DNA of 64,000 bases from Kangsaoukella pontilimi (lineage in GTDB: Bacteria; Pseudomonadota; Alphaproteobacteria; Rhodobacterales; Rhodobacteraceae). Position numbers and translations under genes: made by a program. The stretch lies in assembly GCF_009830125.1 (NCBI RefSeq), contig NZ_WUPT01000001.1:744001-808000 (forward strand). The letters are read 5' to 3'. Shown piece by piece: positions 1 through 8,282 of this stretch; position 1 is the first letter of the stretch; each line of letters begins with the position of its first letter. The notes below the pieces were generated by a model, which made no database searches, was not told the origin of the DNA, and was given only the letters and a program-made list of their open reading frames with translations.

Positions 1-271
1 CGTCGGTCAGCCCGGTGACCGCGTTGGTCGCACCCGGACCCGAGGTCACCAGAACCACGCCGGGCTTGCCCGTCGAACGCGCATAGCCCTCGGCAGCATG
101 CACGGCGCCCTGCTCGTGGCGCACCAGCACATGCTTGATCTGATTCTGCTGAAAGATTTCGTCATAAATCGGTAGGACCGCGCCGCCCGGATATCCGAAT
201 ACGACTTCGACACCCTGATCCTTCAGGGCCTCGACCACCATTTTCGCTCCAGTCATCTGCGTCTTCGCCAT
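1..271 (-). CDS. ilvB: Acetolactate synthase large subunit, N-terminal part (partial)
   Basis: The gene runs off the left edge; only the first 90 codons are present. The translated start [20 protein letters not shown], followed by [27 protein letters not shown] and [12 protein letters not shown], is the classic N-terminal ThDP-binding (PYR) domain of acetohydroxyacid synthase. The E in RHEQGA is the conserved glutamate that activates ThDP. The enzyme condenses pyruvate with pyruvate or 2-oxobutyrate at the first shared step of Val, Leu and Ile synthesis. The ATG at 271-269 has an AAGGA Shine-Dalgarno about 10 bases upstream. A leader peptide and attenuator lie directly upstream, so control by branched-chain aminoacyl-tRNA supply is expected. 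The small subunit gene would lie off the window. Confidence 0.95.
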   Translation of the reverse strand, partial: MAKTQMTGAKMVVEALKDQGVEVVFGYPGGAVLPIYDEIFQQNQIKHVLVRHEQGAVHAAEGYARSTGKPGVVLVTSGPGATNAVTGLTD

Positions 272-296
272 CGCGCCCGTGTCCTTTGTTCCGCGC

Positions 297-325
297 AAAA
301 AAAAGCCCCCGAGATTTTCGGGGGC
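297..325 (-). terminator. ilv attenuator: terminator hairpin before ilvB
   Basis: Read on the minus strand, the sequence forms GCCCCCGA / TCGGGGGC (305-325) followed at once by eight T residues (304-297). This is a canonical intrinsic terminator, but it sits between a short leader peptide and the ilvB start codon, so it should act as an attenuator rather than as the end of an operon. Confidence 0.85.
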
Positions 326-350
326 GCATGGGGTACCGTCTGGGTGTCCG

Positions 351-398
351 TTACCGGCCCATGCGCCATGTTCCTACAAGTACGACAATCGGGGTCAT
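351..398 (-). CDS. ilv leader peptide (15 residues)
   Basis: A 15-codon frame encodes [15 protein letters not shown]. Five consecutive codons specify Ile-Val-Val-Leu-Val, exactly the residues whose synthesis starts with the downstream enzyme. A GGGAGCGGG ribosome-binding sequence precedes the ATG, and a terminator hairpin with an eight-T tail follows the TAA after about 25 bases. This is the standard layout of ribosome-mediated attenuation: a ribosome stalled at the Ile/Val/Leu codons would prevent the terminator from forming. I did not model the competing antiterminator fold. It is too short for routine gene calling. Confidence 0.8.
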   Translation of the reverse strand: MTPIVVLVGTWRMGR

Positions 399-422
399 GT
401 CCCGCTCCCATCAGGTGCCGGG

Positions 423-451
423 AAACTAGGCGGGCAGGTCAGGGGGGTCAA
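423..451 (-). promoter_or_regulatory. Candidate promoter of the ilv leader transcript
   Basis: On the minus strand TTGACC (451-446) and TAGTTT (428-423) are separated by 17 bases, a good fit to a housekeeping -35/-10 pair. They lie about 25 bases upstream of the leader peptide start, as expected for an attenuated biosynthetic operon. Confidence 0.6.
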
Positions 452-542
452 CAGCGAATTTGCGGTTATTGCGCAAAAAAGGCCTCGTTTGAAATTTCCT
501 TCGAGGGGTGTTCGGAGCGTCCGCGCGGATTACACTTCTGTC

Positions 543-1514
543 ATGAGCTCAGTCGACCCCACCGAAGAAGAGGCCCGCGGACGCGATGCGGCACGCCCGT
601 CCCATATTCCTTGGCGCGGCTGGCAAGACATCATCCGCCGGGTGGTGAAGCGCACGATCACCAGTCAGATCGGCTTGATCGCCGCCGGTGTCGCCTTCTA
701 TTCCCTTCTGGCCGTTCTGCCGGCAATCGCCGCGCTGATGGCACTGGCCGGCCTTTTCACAGATCCGGGCGCTGTCGTGATCCAGCTTCAGGGCGTCGCC
801 GCTCTTTTGCCAGAAGAGGCGGCGCAAATCCTGCTCGATCAGGCGAACGAGGTCGCGGGCGCCGATGACGAGGGGCTGTCACTGACGCTCGCCTTCGGTG
901 TGGGTTTCGCGATCTATCTTCTGACCCGCGCCACCACCAGCCTGATTCACGGTTTGAACATCGTCTTCGAAGAGGCTGAAAGCCGGAGTTTTTTCCGTTT
1001 CTGGGGCATGATCATCATGATGACGGGCGCTCTTCTCTTCGGGGGGCTTTTGCTGCTGCTGCTTCTTGTGGGCCTTCCAACGCTCCTGAACTTCATCCCT
1101 CTCGATATCGAAACCGAGGCCACGATCCGTACCGCACGATGGGGCTTCATCGCGGTGGTCTTCGTCGCCGGTCTGTCCATGCTCTACCGCTGGGGGCCGT
1201 CCAGACGCCGCGCGCGGTGGCGCTGGCTGACGCCGGGGGCTGTGGCGGCAAGTGCGCTCTGGTTCATCGGATCGATCGGCTTCGCGATCTATGTCGCGAA
1301 CTTCGCGCATTACAACGAGACCTTCGGCAGCCTCGGAGGCGTCATCGTGCTTCTGACATGGCTCTGGCTTTCGGCCTTCATCGTGCTTCTGGGCGCACTG
1401 TTCGACGCCGAGATCGAACATCAGACCGCCCGCGATTCGACCATCGGGCCGGATCGTCCCATGGGAGAGCGGGGCGCGACTAAGGCCGATACGCTCGGCA
1501 AGACCTACGATTAG
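543..1514 (+). CDS. YihY/BrkB family inner-membrane protein
   Basis: This 323-residue protein has about six hydrophobic segments (from roughly residues 45, 115, 155, 195, 225 and 265) and the family's signature start of the first segment, GLIAAGVAFYSLLAVLPAIAAL. The frame is open upstream to 279, but that stretch covers the ilv promoter and leader region on the other strand and does not look like protein; the ATG at 543 begins a typical short polar N-terminus, MSSVDPTEEEA. The family was once linked to ribonuclease BN and to serum resistance in Bordetella, but its role is not settled. The gene is divergent from ilvB and overlaps the end of the convergent response regulator by 4 bp. Confidence 0.85.
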   Translation: MSSVDPTEEEARGRDAARPSHIPWRGWQDIIRRVVKRTITSQIGLIAAGVAFYSLLAVLPAIAALMALAGLFTDPGAVVIQLQGVAALLPEEAAQILLDQANEVAGADDEGLSLTLAFGVGFAIYLLTRATTSLIHGLNIVFEEAESRSFFRFWGMIIMMTGALLFGGLLLLLLLVGLPTLLNFIPLDIETEATIRTARWGFIAVVFVAGLSMLYRWGPSRRRARWRWLTPGAVAASALWFIGSIGFAIYVANFAHYNETFGSLGGVIVLLTWLWLSAFIVLLGALFDAEIEHQTARDSTIGPDRPMGERGATKADTLGKTYD

Positions 1515-2155
1515 AGCCGTCCCGTCCCCTGCAGAACGCCATGCTCCAGCGCATAGCGGGTGAGGCCGGCGGTCGAGCTGATACCCAGCTTGCGCTTGAT
1601 GTTCTTGCGGTGGGTCTCGACCGTGTGCACAGAGATTTCCAGCGCATCGGCCACATCGCGGTTGGACTTGCCCTGCGCCAGCTCCAGCAGGATCGTCTGC
1701 TCGCGTGACGTCAGCGGTTCGCGCCCGTCCGAGATCTTTTTGGGATTGAGCGAGGAAAATGCGCCGGTGCAGAGGTACTGCTCGCCGTTCATGACCTTGT
1801 CGATGGCGGTCTTGATCTCTTCGGTGGGCACGTCCTTCAGGATATATCCCATCGCGCCATGGCTGAGCGCGGTCGAGATGTATTCGGCGGCGTCATGCAT
1901 CGACAGGATCAGGATGCGCGTCTCTGGCCGCTTTTCGAGGATCAGTTCGGTCGCGGACAAGCCCGTCACGCCCGGCATGTTCAGATCGAGAAGCACCACG
2001 TCGGGGCAGAGCTCGTCCACACGGTTCACCGCGTCGCGCCCGTTCGAAAGCGTGCCGACCACTTCGAGATCGTCATAGGTGTCGAGAATGGCCTCGATCC
2101 CCTCGGCAACCATCGGGTGATCGTCAACGATCAGGACGCGGACGCGCTCGCTCAT
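1511..2155 (-). CDS. LuxR/NarL-family response regulator
   Basis: This is a two-domain, 214-residue protein. Residues 1-125 are a receiver domain with the acidic pair DD (11-12), phospho-acceptor Asp57 in VVLLDLNMPG and a conserved Lys near 107. Residues 145-210 are a LuxR-type helix-turn-helix (LTSREQTILLELAQGKSNRD, then VHTVETHRKNIKRKLG). The ATG overlaps the stop codon of the sensor kinase gene (ATGA), so the pair is translationally coupled. The divergent TRAP operon is the obvious target, and a 6-6-6 palindrome lies in the intervening region. The assignment to that operon is inferred from position. Confidence 0.93.
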   Translation of the reverse strand: MSERVRVLIVDDHPMVAEGIEAILDTYDDLEVVGTLSNGRDAVNRVDELCPDVVLLDLNMPGVTGLSATELILEKRPETRILILSMHDAAEYISTALSHGAMGYILKDVPTEEIKTAIDKVMNGEQYLCTGAFSSLNPKKISDGREPLTSREQTILLELAQGKSNRDVADALEISVHTVETHRKNIKRKLGISSTAGLTRYALEHGVLQGTGRL

Positions 2156-3567
2156 GCGGTTTCCTTCGTGTTGGCGTTGGGACGGAGGAGGTGGGTCAGC
2201 GGGACCTCGGCCTCGATCACGGTGCCGCTTTCCGATGACAGCACACGAAGCGTGCCGTCAAGCTGTTCGACACGCTCCTGCATGTTGCGGAGCCCCAGAC
2301 CGCCCCTTTTTTCGGTCGGCTGAAACCCGTGGCCGTTGTCCTGTATCCTGAGTGTCGCGCCGGTCTTGTGGCCCCAGACCCGCATCGCCACATGGCTCGC
2401 GCCCGAATGCCGCTCGATATTCGTCAGCGCCTCTTGCGCCACCCGGAAAAGCGCGGTCTTCGCATCCTCGTCCAGTCGGTTCCGGAACACGACGGTCTCA
2501 AGCTCGCTGGTGATACCGGTCCGGTCCGAAAATTCGTCCGTCAGGGTCTTCAGCGCCGGGCCGAGGCCAAGGTCGTCCAGCGTGCCGGGGCGGAGGTCCC
2601 GGCTGATCCGGCGGACTTCCTGAATGGCGGTGGTCAGGCTGCCGATCCCCTTGTCGAGGCTCTCTCCCGCGCGCGCGTCGCCTGTGGCCACGCGCCGCCT
2701 CGCCAGATCGAGCGCATAGCGGACGCTGACGAGGATCTGACTGATCCCGTCGTGAAGCTCGCGCGCCACGCGCCCGCGCTCCTCTTCCTGAGTGTCGATG
2801 ATGCGCTGTGTGAGCCGCTTGAGTTCCGCATCCGCCAGCGAGCGTTCACGAAGGTTGATCCAGAGCCCCGAAATAAAGACCAGAAGCAGGGCGAGGGCCG
2901 TGATGCCGCCGATATAGAGGAAATTTCTCTGAATCCGCTCTTCCACGCCCGCGCGTGCCGCCGCAACCGTGTCGCGGATGTCGTCAATGAAAATGCCCGT
3001 GCCGAGCGCCCATCGCCAATCCTGAAGCCCGATGACGAAGGTCACCATCTCGGCCTGTTCGCCCGTGGTCGGCTTCCACCAGAGATGCGTGTGATAGCCG
3101 CCGCCCGAGCGTGCAATACGGATGAATTCGCTCGTGATCGGCGTGCCCTCGATATCCGTGAGGCCCAGCCAGTTCTGGTTGATCAGATGGGTCTGGCGCG
3201 GCGCCACGAGGTTCTTGCCGTCATAGTCGAAGACGAAGAAATAGCCGTCCTGACCGTAGAGCATTGCGGCCAGGGTTTGCGCCACCTCGGTTTTCGCGGT
3301 CTCGTCGTCGGGAAGCGCATTGCCGTAAGTCGCCCCGATGGCGGTGCGCGCGATGGAGATATAGTTGCGCAGCTCTTCCTTCTTGGCGTTCAGCAGCTGC
3401 GTTTCCAGCGCCGCGATTTCACGTTCGGCCAGGTCGCGGGACTGCATCGCGACGAGAACGGCCAGAGCGGCCATTGCCAGAACGAGAGGAACCGCCGCCA
3501 TCAGGAAGAATTTGCGGCGGTAGCGCACGGTCTGACGCTGATCGTTGGGGGGCGCGGACGGCGCCAT
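2152..3567 (-). CDS. Sensor histidine kinase with periplasmic Cache domain
   Basis: The start at 3567 (MAPSAPPND) is chosen because GGAGGAG lies 8 bases upstream; the frame is open 32 codons further, but that part lacks a ribosome-binding site. The 471-residue protein has a membrane segment at about 20-42, a periplasmic single-Cache domain at about 50-200 (YFFVFDYDG, then WRWALGTGIFIDDI), a second membrane segment at about 217-238, a HisKA_3 dimerisation helix with autophosphorylated His272 in RVARELHDGISQ, and an HATPase domain at about 370-465. Cache domains of this type usually sense small carboxylates or amines. Coupling to the neighbouring regulator and the divergent TRAP operon suggests it detects the TRAP substrate. 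Confidence 0.92.
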   Translation of the reverse strand: MAPSAPPNDQRQTVRYRRKFFLMAAVPLVLAMAALAVLVAMQSRDLAEREIAALETQLLNAKKEELRNYISIARTAIGATYGNALPDDETAKTEVAQTLAAMLYGQDGYFFVFDYDGKNLVAPRQTHLINQNWLGLTDIEGTPITSEFIRIARSGGGYHTHLWWKPTTGEQAEMVTFVIGLQDWRWALGTGIFIDDIRDTVAAARAGVEERIQRNFLYIGGITALALLLVFISGLWINLRERSLADAELKRLTQRIIDTQEEERGRVARELHDGISQILVSVRYALDLARRRVATGDARAGESLDKGIGSLTTAIQEVRRISRDLRPGTLDDLGLGPALKTLTDEFSDRTGITSELETVVFRNRLDEDAKTALFRVAQEALTNIERHSGASHVAMRVWGHKTGATLRIQDNGHGFQPTEKRGGLGLRNMQERVEQLDGTLRVLSSESGTVIEAEVPLTHLLRPNANTKETA

Positions 3568-3675
3568 GAGCGTGTCTCCTCCGGGCGAGTCGCCCGCCGA
3601 AATCTGGGGAATCAACCTATCCGAGACGGGGTTTCGTGCAAGACTTGGTAAAAAAATCGGCAATTCGACCGCATG

Positions 3676-3693
3676 ATACCCACTAACGGGTAT
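3676..3693. promoter_or_regulatory. Palindrome between kinase/regulator and TRAP operons (candidate operator)
   Basis: ATACCC-ACTAAC-GGGTAT is a perfect inverted repeat with 6-base arms and a 6-base spacer. It lies about 100 bases upstream of the TRAP binding-protein start and about 110 bases upstream of the kinase start. Position and dyad form fit a site for the LuxR-type regulator encoded next door. The link is inferred. Confidence 0.5.
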
Positions 3694-3795
3694 TTATTCG
3701 CTGGTGTCGCCCCGCTAGGGTCCGCCGCACTTGCAACGATCCGCTCGGGCGTCTTCGGACGCGCGGGCAGTTAACGACTGGGAGGACCAACTCAT

Positions 3796-4881
3796 ATGGA
3801 TCGTCGTTCTTTTCTGAAAAATACCGCGCTCGGCGGCACCGCGGCTGCTGCCGCTTCGACGCTGGCCGCTCCGGCCTATGCGCAGGGCAAGCGGACGCTG
3901 ACCCTCGTCACGACCTGGGGTCGCGGCCTTGCCGGCGTGCATGACAGCGCGCAGCGTTGCGCCGACACCATCACCGCGATGACCGATGGCGCGCTGACGG
4001 TCGACCTGAAGGCCGCTGGCGAACTCGTCGGCGCGTTCGAAGTGTTCGACGCCGTCACCGCCGGACAGGCCGACATGTACCATGGTGCCGACTACTATTT
4101 CGTCGGTCAGCACCCGGGCTACGCCTTCTTCACCGCCGTGCCCTTCGGCATGACGGCGCAGGAACTGGCCAACTGGTACTACCATGACGGCGGCCAGGAG
4201 CTGCATGACGAGCTGGGCCAGATCTTCGGCCTGAAGTCGTTCCTCGGCGGCAACACCGGCGCACAGGCCGGCGGCTGGTTCGCGAAGGAAATCAACGGTC
4301 CGGAAGATTTCCAGGGCCTCAAGTTCCGTATGCCCGGCCTTGGCGGCCAGGCGCTCGGCAAGATGGGCGCCAGCGTCCAGAACCTGCCGGGTTCGGAAGT
4401 GTACCAGGCGCTCGCCTCGGGTGCGATCGACGGCACCGAGTGGATCGGTCCCTGGGCCGACGAAAAGGCCGGTTTCCAGGAGATCACCAAGATCTACTAC
4501 ACCGCCGGTTTCCACGAGCCGGGTGCGGGTCTGTCGCTGGCGACCAACCGCGAAGTGTTCGAGTCGCTCTCGCCGGCCCACCAGAAGGTCATCGAGATCG
4601 CTGCTGCGGAATCGCACCAGTGGAACCTTGCTCAGTTCCTCACCAACAACGGTGCGGCGCTTCAGCGTCTGCAGTCGGGCGGTGTGACGGTTCGCGAATT
4701 CCCCGACAGCGTCTGGGATGCCATGGGCGACGCAGCCCGCGCGACGCTGGACGAGAACATGGGCGACGACCTGTTCAAGCGCATCCACGACAGCGCGATG
4801 GCGTCGATGCGGTCTTCGTCGAACTGGCTGACCCGTTCGGAAGGCGCCTACCGGACGCAGCGCGACCGCGTTCTGGGCTAA
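3796..4881 (+). CDS. TRAP transporter substrate-binding protein (DctP/TakP type)
   Basis: This 361-residue periplasmic binding protein begins with a twin-arginine-like signal (DRRSFLK, a hydrophobic alanine-rich stretch, likely cleavage after Ala29 in AYA-Q). The body matches the TakP (alpha-keto acid) branch: the carboxylate-binding Arg178 lies in KFRMPGLGGQ, followed by GSEVYQALASGAIDGTEW and IGPWAD. The ligand is therefore probably a small organic acid such as a 2-oxo or hydroxy acid; this is a family inference. GGGAGGA precedes the ATG. The protein delivers ligand to the membrane subunits encoded downstream. A stem-loop follows its stop codon. Confidence 0.92.
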   Translation: MDRRSFLKNTALGGTAAAAASTLAAPAYAQGKRTLTLVTTWGRGLAGVHDSAQRCADTITAMTDGALTVDLKAAGELVGAFEVFDAVTAGQADMYHGADYYFVGQHPGYAFFTAVPFGMTAQELANWYYHDGGQELHDELGQIFGLKSFLGGNTGAQAGGWFAKEINGPEDFQGLKFRMPGLGGQALGKMGASVQNLPGSEVYQALASGAIDGTEWIGPWADEKAGFQEITKIYYTAGFHEPGAGLSLATNREVFESLSPAHQKVIEIAAAESHQWNLAQFLTNNGAALQRLQSGGVTVREFPDSVWDAMGDAARATLDENMGDDLFKRIHDSAMASMRSSSNWLTRSEGAYRTQRDRVLG

Positions 4882-4903
4882 TCACCCCGAAAACAGAAAA
4901 CGG

Positions 4904-4925
4904 CGGGTTCCCATCCGGGGACCCG
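4904..4925 (+). promoter_or_regulatory. Stem-loop between TRAP binding protein and membrane subunits
   Basis: CGGGTTCCC-ATCC-GGGGACCCG forms a 9-bp stem with one T-G pair and no T-run afterwards. It lies 22 bases after the binding-protein stop. Such hairpins in transporter operons often stabilise upstream mRNA or partly terminate transcription, so that binding protein is made in excess. That role is inferred. Confidence 0.5.
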
Positions 4926-4964
4926 TCCATCTGATTGAACGACCTGACCAGGAGGAGGGGACCC

Positions 4965-5861
4965 GTGGTCGACGGTATCGTCTGGTTCTTCACGAACATT
5001 GCGCTCGCATTCTACAACTTCTTCTATGCGCTGACGCATCCGGGCCTCTGGCTTGACTGGTCGAATCCCGAAGCGGTGATGCGCTTCATCTACTACGGCG
5101 GGTCGGTCGAATTCTTCTTCGTGGTCTTCACCGCGTTTCTCATTCTCACGGTCGTCGGCCTCTGGCGGAACAGCATCATGTGGGGCGCTGTCCGCGTCCT
5201 CGAAGCGTTCGGCAACACGGTCGGACGCGTTGCCGCCTGGGCCGGCCTCATCATGGTGCTCCAGCAGATCGTCATCGTCTTCGTGCAACGCATCTTCACC
5301 ACCGCCGAGATCGGTCTCGGCTTCGGGGTGCCCTTCACCAAGGACATCTCATGGTGGTCCGAAGAGCTGAAGTTCTATAACGCGATCGTCGTCTGCCTTT
5401 GCGTCAGCTACACCTTCATTCAGGGCGGCCATGTCCGCGTCGACCTGATCTATTCGGCGGTCAGCTATCGCGCCAAGCGCGTCATCGACATGTTCGGCGC
5501 GCTTCTCTTCATGATGCCCGCCGCCGTTCTGACCTGGATGTACGGCTGGTACTTCCTGTGGCGCCACCTCGTTGTGCCGAAACCCTCGGCCTCGGAAGAA
5601 CTGGACCGGCTGCTTATGAAGGCGCGCGCCTTCCGCTGGAACGTCGAGACGATCGGCTTCTCGCCCAACGGCTTCAACGGCTACTTCCTGTTCAAGATCC
5701 TGCTGGTGCTCTTCACCGCTCTGGTCTTCCTGCAGGCCATCGCCTTCTTCTACCGCTCCTATCTGGAATGGAAGGAAGGCCCCGACAGCGAGGACAAATA
5801 CCTCGATCGGGACACGCTCGAGCCGGGCGAAGACCCCGCCTACGCGCACGCTAACCACTAA
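4965..5861 (+). CDS. TRAP transporter small permease subunit (DctQ/TakQ type)
   Basis: I place the start at GTG 4965 (MVDGIVWFFTN) because AGGAGGAGG lies 7 bases upstream; a TTG ten codons earlier has no such site. The 298-residue protein has five or six membrane segments (around residues 8-25, 45-65, 82-105, 140-157, 178-200 and 245-265) and a charged C-terminal tail. Classical DctQ proteins have four segments and about 170-200 residues, so this belongs to the larger TakQ-like class. It forms the sodium-driven carrier with the large subunit that starts 23 bp downstream. Confidence 0.88.
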   Translation: MVDGIVWFFTNIALAFYNFFYALTHPGLWLDWSNPEAVMRFIYYGGSVEFFFVVFTAFLILTVVGLWRNSIMWGAVRVLEAFGNTVGRVAAWAGLIMVLQQIVIVFVQRIFTTAEIGLGFGVPFTKDISWWSEELKFYNAIVVCLCVSYTFIQGGHVRVDLIYSAVSYRAKRVIDMFGALLFMMPAAVLTWMYGWYFLWRHLVVPKPSASEELDRLLMKARAFRWNVETIGFSPNGFNGYFLFKILLVLFTALVFLQAIAFFYRSYLEWKEGPDSEDKYLDRDTLEPGEDPAYAHANH

Positions 5862-5884
5862 GACGACTTACAGGGACAGAACTC

Positions 5885-8239
5885 ATGCTTTTCGGACTAG
5901 ACGGCGTCGAGATTGGCCTTTTGATCGTCTTTCTCTGCCTCTTCGGCGGTATCCTTTCGGGGTTTCCCGTGGCTTTCGCCATCGGCGGTTCGGCTGTCAT
6001 CTCTTTCGGCATCATTGCCGGGCTGGACAGCGCAGGACTTCTTATCCACCAGGCCATCGACAGCGGCACGGCGGAATACGCGGCGCTGATCGCCGAGGGG
6101 GTCCGGCCAGAGAACATATCCATATTCAAGTATCCCGAGCTGCCACGCCTCGGCGAACCGGTCTTCCCGCAGGGCTGGGAAACGGCGCTCGACCGGAATG
6201 TCAGCTTTATCGTCAACCGCATGAACGAGCGCGTTCTCGCGGGCCAGTCCATCGAGACCCTGCTGGCGGTGCTGATGTTCGTGCTCATGGGCATCACGCT
6301 CGAGCGGTCGCGGATCGCCAATGACCTTCTTCTGACCATGGCGCGGGTCTTCGGCCCGCTGCCTGGCGGCCTTGCGGTGTCCATCGTCGTCGTGGGCGCG
6401 TTCCTCGCTGCGTCGACCGGCATCGTGGGCGCGACGGTCGTGACCATGGGCCTTCTGGCCCTGCCGACCATGCTCCGGAACAACTACTCGCCGGAACTGG
6501 CCACGGGCGTGATCGCGGCGTCTGGCACGCTGGGGCAGATCATTCCGCCGTCGATCGTCATCGTTCTTCTCGGCACGCTGGCGGGTGACCTCTACTCGGC
6601 GGCACAGGAAGAGCGCGCGCAGACGGTGGGCTGCTCGGATGCGCTGACCTATCTCGGCGAACCCGCCGTTGTCTCGGTCGGCACGCTGTTCCAGGCGGCG
6701 CTGCTGCCGGGGATTATGCTGGCGGTGCTCTACGGTCTCTACGCCTTCGGCTTCGCGCTTCTGAACCCGTCCAAGGCGCCGGCGGTCGAGATGGGCGCGA
6801 CCAACTCCGAGGTCATAACCCGGAACGAGGGGCTGACCTGGTTCCTTGGCGTGCCGGTGGCGATGATCGTTGGTCTCATGGTCCTGTCGAGCGCTAACGT
6901 CATCGGGTCCCAGAACGTGAATGTGGACAGCTTCAGCGAGGCAGGGTCGGGCGCGTCGCTCCGCACGAATGTCTCGCCCGAATGCCAGCAGGCGATGATC
7001 GACCTGCACGGGCAGGAGGCCTGGGATGAGGCGGTCGAGGAGCAGCGTGCCATCGACGCTGCAGGCGGTATCGAAGAGTCGCATGAACTGACCGACGAAG
7101 AACGCGTCGTCCAGCTTCAGGAAAACATCGCCAATGCCGCGCCCATCGGCACCGGCATCGCCATCGCGGTTCTGCTGCTGGCGCTGGTGCTGACCACCGC
7201 GCGAGGCATCTCGCCGTCGTCGGACCCGCGTCCGCTCTGGATCGGGCTGGGTGCGCTTGCGGCGGTGCTGCTGGTCGACGTGGTGCTGGTCTCGCCGGTG
7301 ACGTCGCCCGGCGCGACGATCCTCCTGATCGCCATCCCGCTGATCGTGGCGCTCTGGGCCTGTCGCTACGCGGTGGGGCTCCTCGGACAGAACGAACTGC
7401 TGCGCGTGGTCTTCCCGCCGCTCGTCCTCATCGTGGCGGTGCTCGGCTCGATCCTGGGCGGCATCACCAACCCGACGCCTGCGGCGGCGCTCGGCGCGGG
7501 TGGTGCGATCATGCTGGCGGCTTACCGCAAGCTTCGCGACGAAGAGAAGTCTGGAAAAATCATCATCCAGTCTGCTTTCGCCATCGTGATCATGATCATC
7601 GTCGGCGTGAACTTCGACCTGCGCATAACGCAGACCGAGGTCGGCTTCGAGAACTGGGTCGCCTACATCGTGGCCACGGGTGCCTATCTCTTCGCGATGT
7701 TCGGCATCTTCTACGCGTGCTGGGTCCTGTTCCGCTCGGGCGTGCTCAGCCCCGTCGTGCGCGAGACGGCCAAGGTGACCTCGATGGTATTTACCATCCT
7801 GATCGGGTCGCAGCTTCTGAACCTCGTGGTCATTTCCTTCGGAGGCGAGCATTACATCCAGCAGTTCCTGCGTTCCTTCGACAACGAATTCCAGGTCTTC
7901 CTGATCGTCATGCTGGTGCTGTTCATCCTTGGCTTCGTGCTCGACTTCCTCGAGATCATCTACATCGTGATCCCGATCGTGGGGCCGGTCATTTATGGCG
8001 GCACGTTCGATCCGAAATGGGTGACGATCATGATCGCGGTGAACCTGCAGACCTCGTTCCTGACGCCCCCCTTCGGCTTCGCGCTCTTCTACCTAAGAGG
8101 AGTCGCCCCGCCAGAGGTCACGACCCAGCACATCTACAGGGGCATCATTCCCTTCGTGCTGATCCAGGTTGTGGGGCTCGGTATCCTCTGGTTCTTCCCC
8201 TCTATCGTGACCATCGTTCCGGACCTGATCCCGAACTGA
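5885..8239 (+). CDS. TRAP transporter large permease subunit (DctM/TakM type, extended)
   Basis: At 784 residues this is far longer than the usual 430-residue DctM. The N-terminal part (about residues 8-235) and the C-terminal part (about 600-784, including SFLTPPFGFALFYLRGVAP) carry DctM-type motifs such as ASGTLGQIIPPSIVIVLLG. Between them lie a large hydrophilic insert (about residues 340-415, including SPECQQAMIDLHGQEAWDEA) and several extra membrane segments. Extended large subunits of this kind accompany TakP-type binding proteins. It is the last gene of the operon; a strong GC hairpin follows the stop. Confidence 0.9.
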   Translation: MLFGLDGVEIGLLIVFLCLFGGILSGFPVAFAIGGSAVISFGIIAGLDSAGLLIHQAIDSGTAEYAALIAEGVRPENISIFKYPELPRLGEPVFPQGWETALDRNVSFIVNRMNERVLAGQSIETLLAVLMFVLMGITLERSRIANDLLLTMARVFGPLPGGLAVSIVVVGAFLAASTGIVGATVVTMGLLALPTMLRNNYSPELATGVIAASGTLGQIIPPSIVIVLLGTLAGDLYSAAQEERAQTVGCSDALTYLGEPAVVSVGTLFQAALLPGIMLAVLYGLYAFGFALLNPSKAPAVEMGATNSEVITRNEGLTWFLGVPVAMIVGLMVLSSANVIGSQNVNVDSFSEAGSGASLRTNVSPECQQAMIDLHGQEAWDEAVEEQRAIDAAGGIEESHELTDEERVVQLQENIANAAPIGTGIAIAVLLLALVLTTARGISPSSDPRPLWIGLGALAAVLLVDVVLVSPVTSPGATILLIAIPLIVALWACRYAVGLLGQNELLRVVFPPLVLIVAVLGSILGGITNPTPAAALGAGGAIMLAAYRKLRDEEKSGKIIIQSAFAIVIMIIVGVNFDLRITQTEVGFENWVAYIVATGAYLFAMFGIFYACWVLFRSGVLSPVVRETAKVTSMVFTILIGSQLLNLVVISFGGEHYIQQFLRSFDNEFQVFLIVMLVLFILGFVLDFLEIIYIVIPIVGPVIYGGTFDPKWVTIMIAVNLQTSFLTPPFGFALFYLRGVAPPEVTTQHIYRGIIPFVLIQVVGLGILWFFPSIVTIVPDLIPN

Positions 8240-8250
8240 CCCGATGAGAA

Positions 8251-8276
8251 CCGCGCCGGGGCATCCCCCGGCGCGG
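8251..8276 (+). terminator. GC-rich hairpin after the TRAP operon
   Basis: CCGCGCCGGGG-CATC-CCCCGGCGCGG is a perfect 11-bp stem with a 4-base loop, 11 bases after the last stop codon of the TRAP operon. There is no T-run, so it may terminate weakly or mainly protect the 3' end of the mRNA. Confidence 0.6.
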
Positions 8277-8282
8277 CGCTAT

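Noticed and set aside
279-542. N-terminal extension of the BrkB gene
   Set aside because: It overlaps the ilv leader, attenuator and promoter on the other strand, lacks a ribosome-binding site and reads as low-complexity basic sequence.
5897-7852. 651-codon antisense frame over the TRAP large subunit
   Set aside because: Its composition (Arg, His and Asp rich, no hydrophobic core) is typical of antisense translation of a membrane protein gene.
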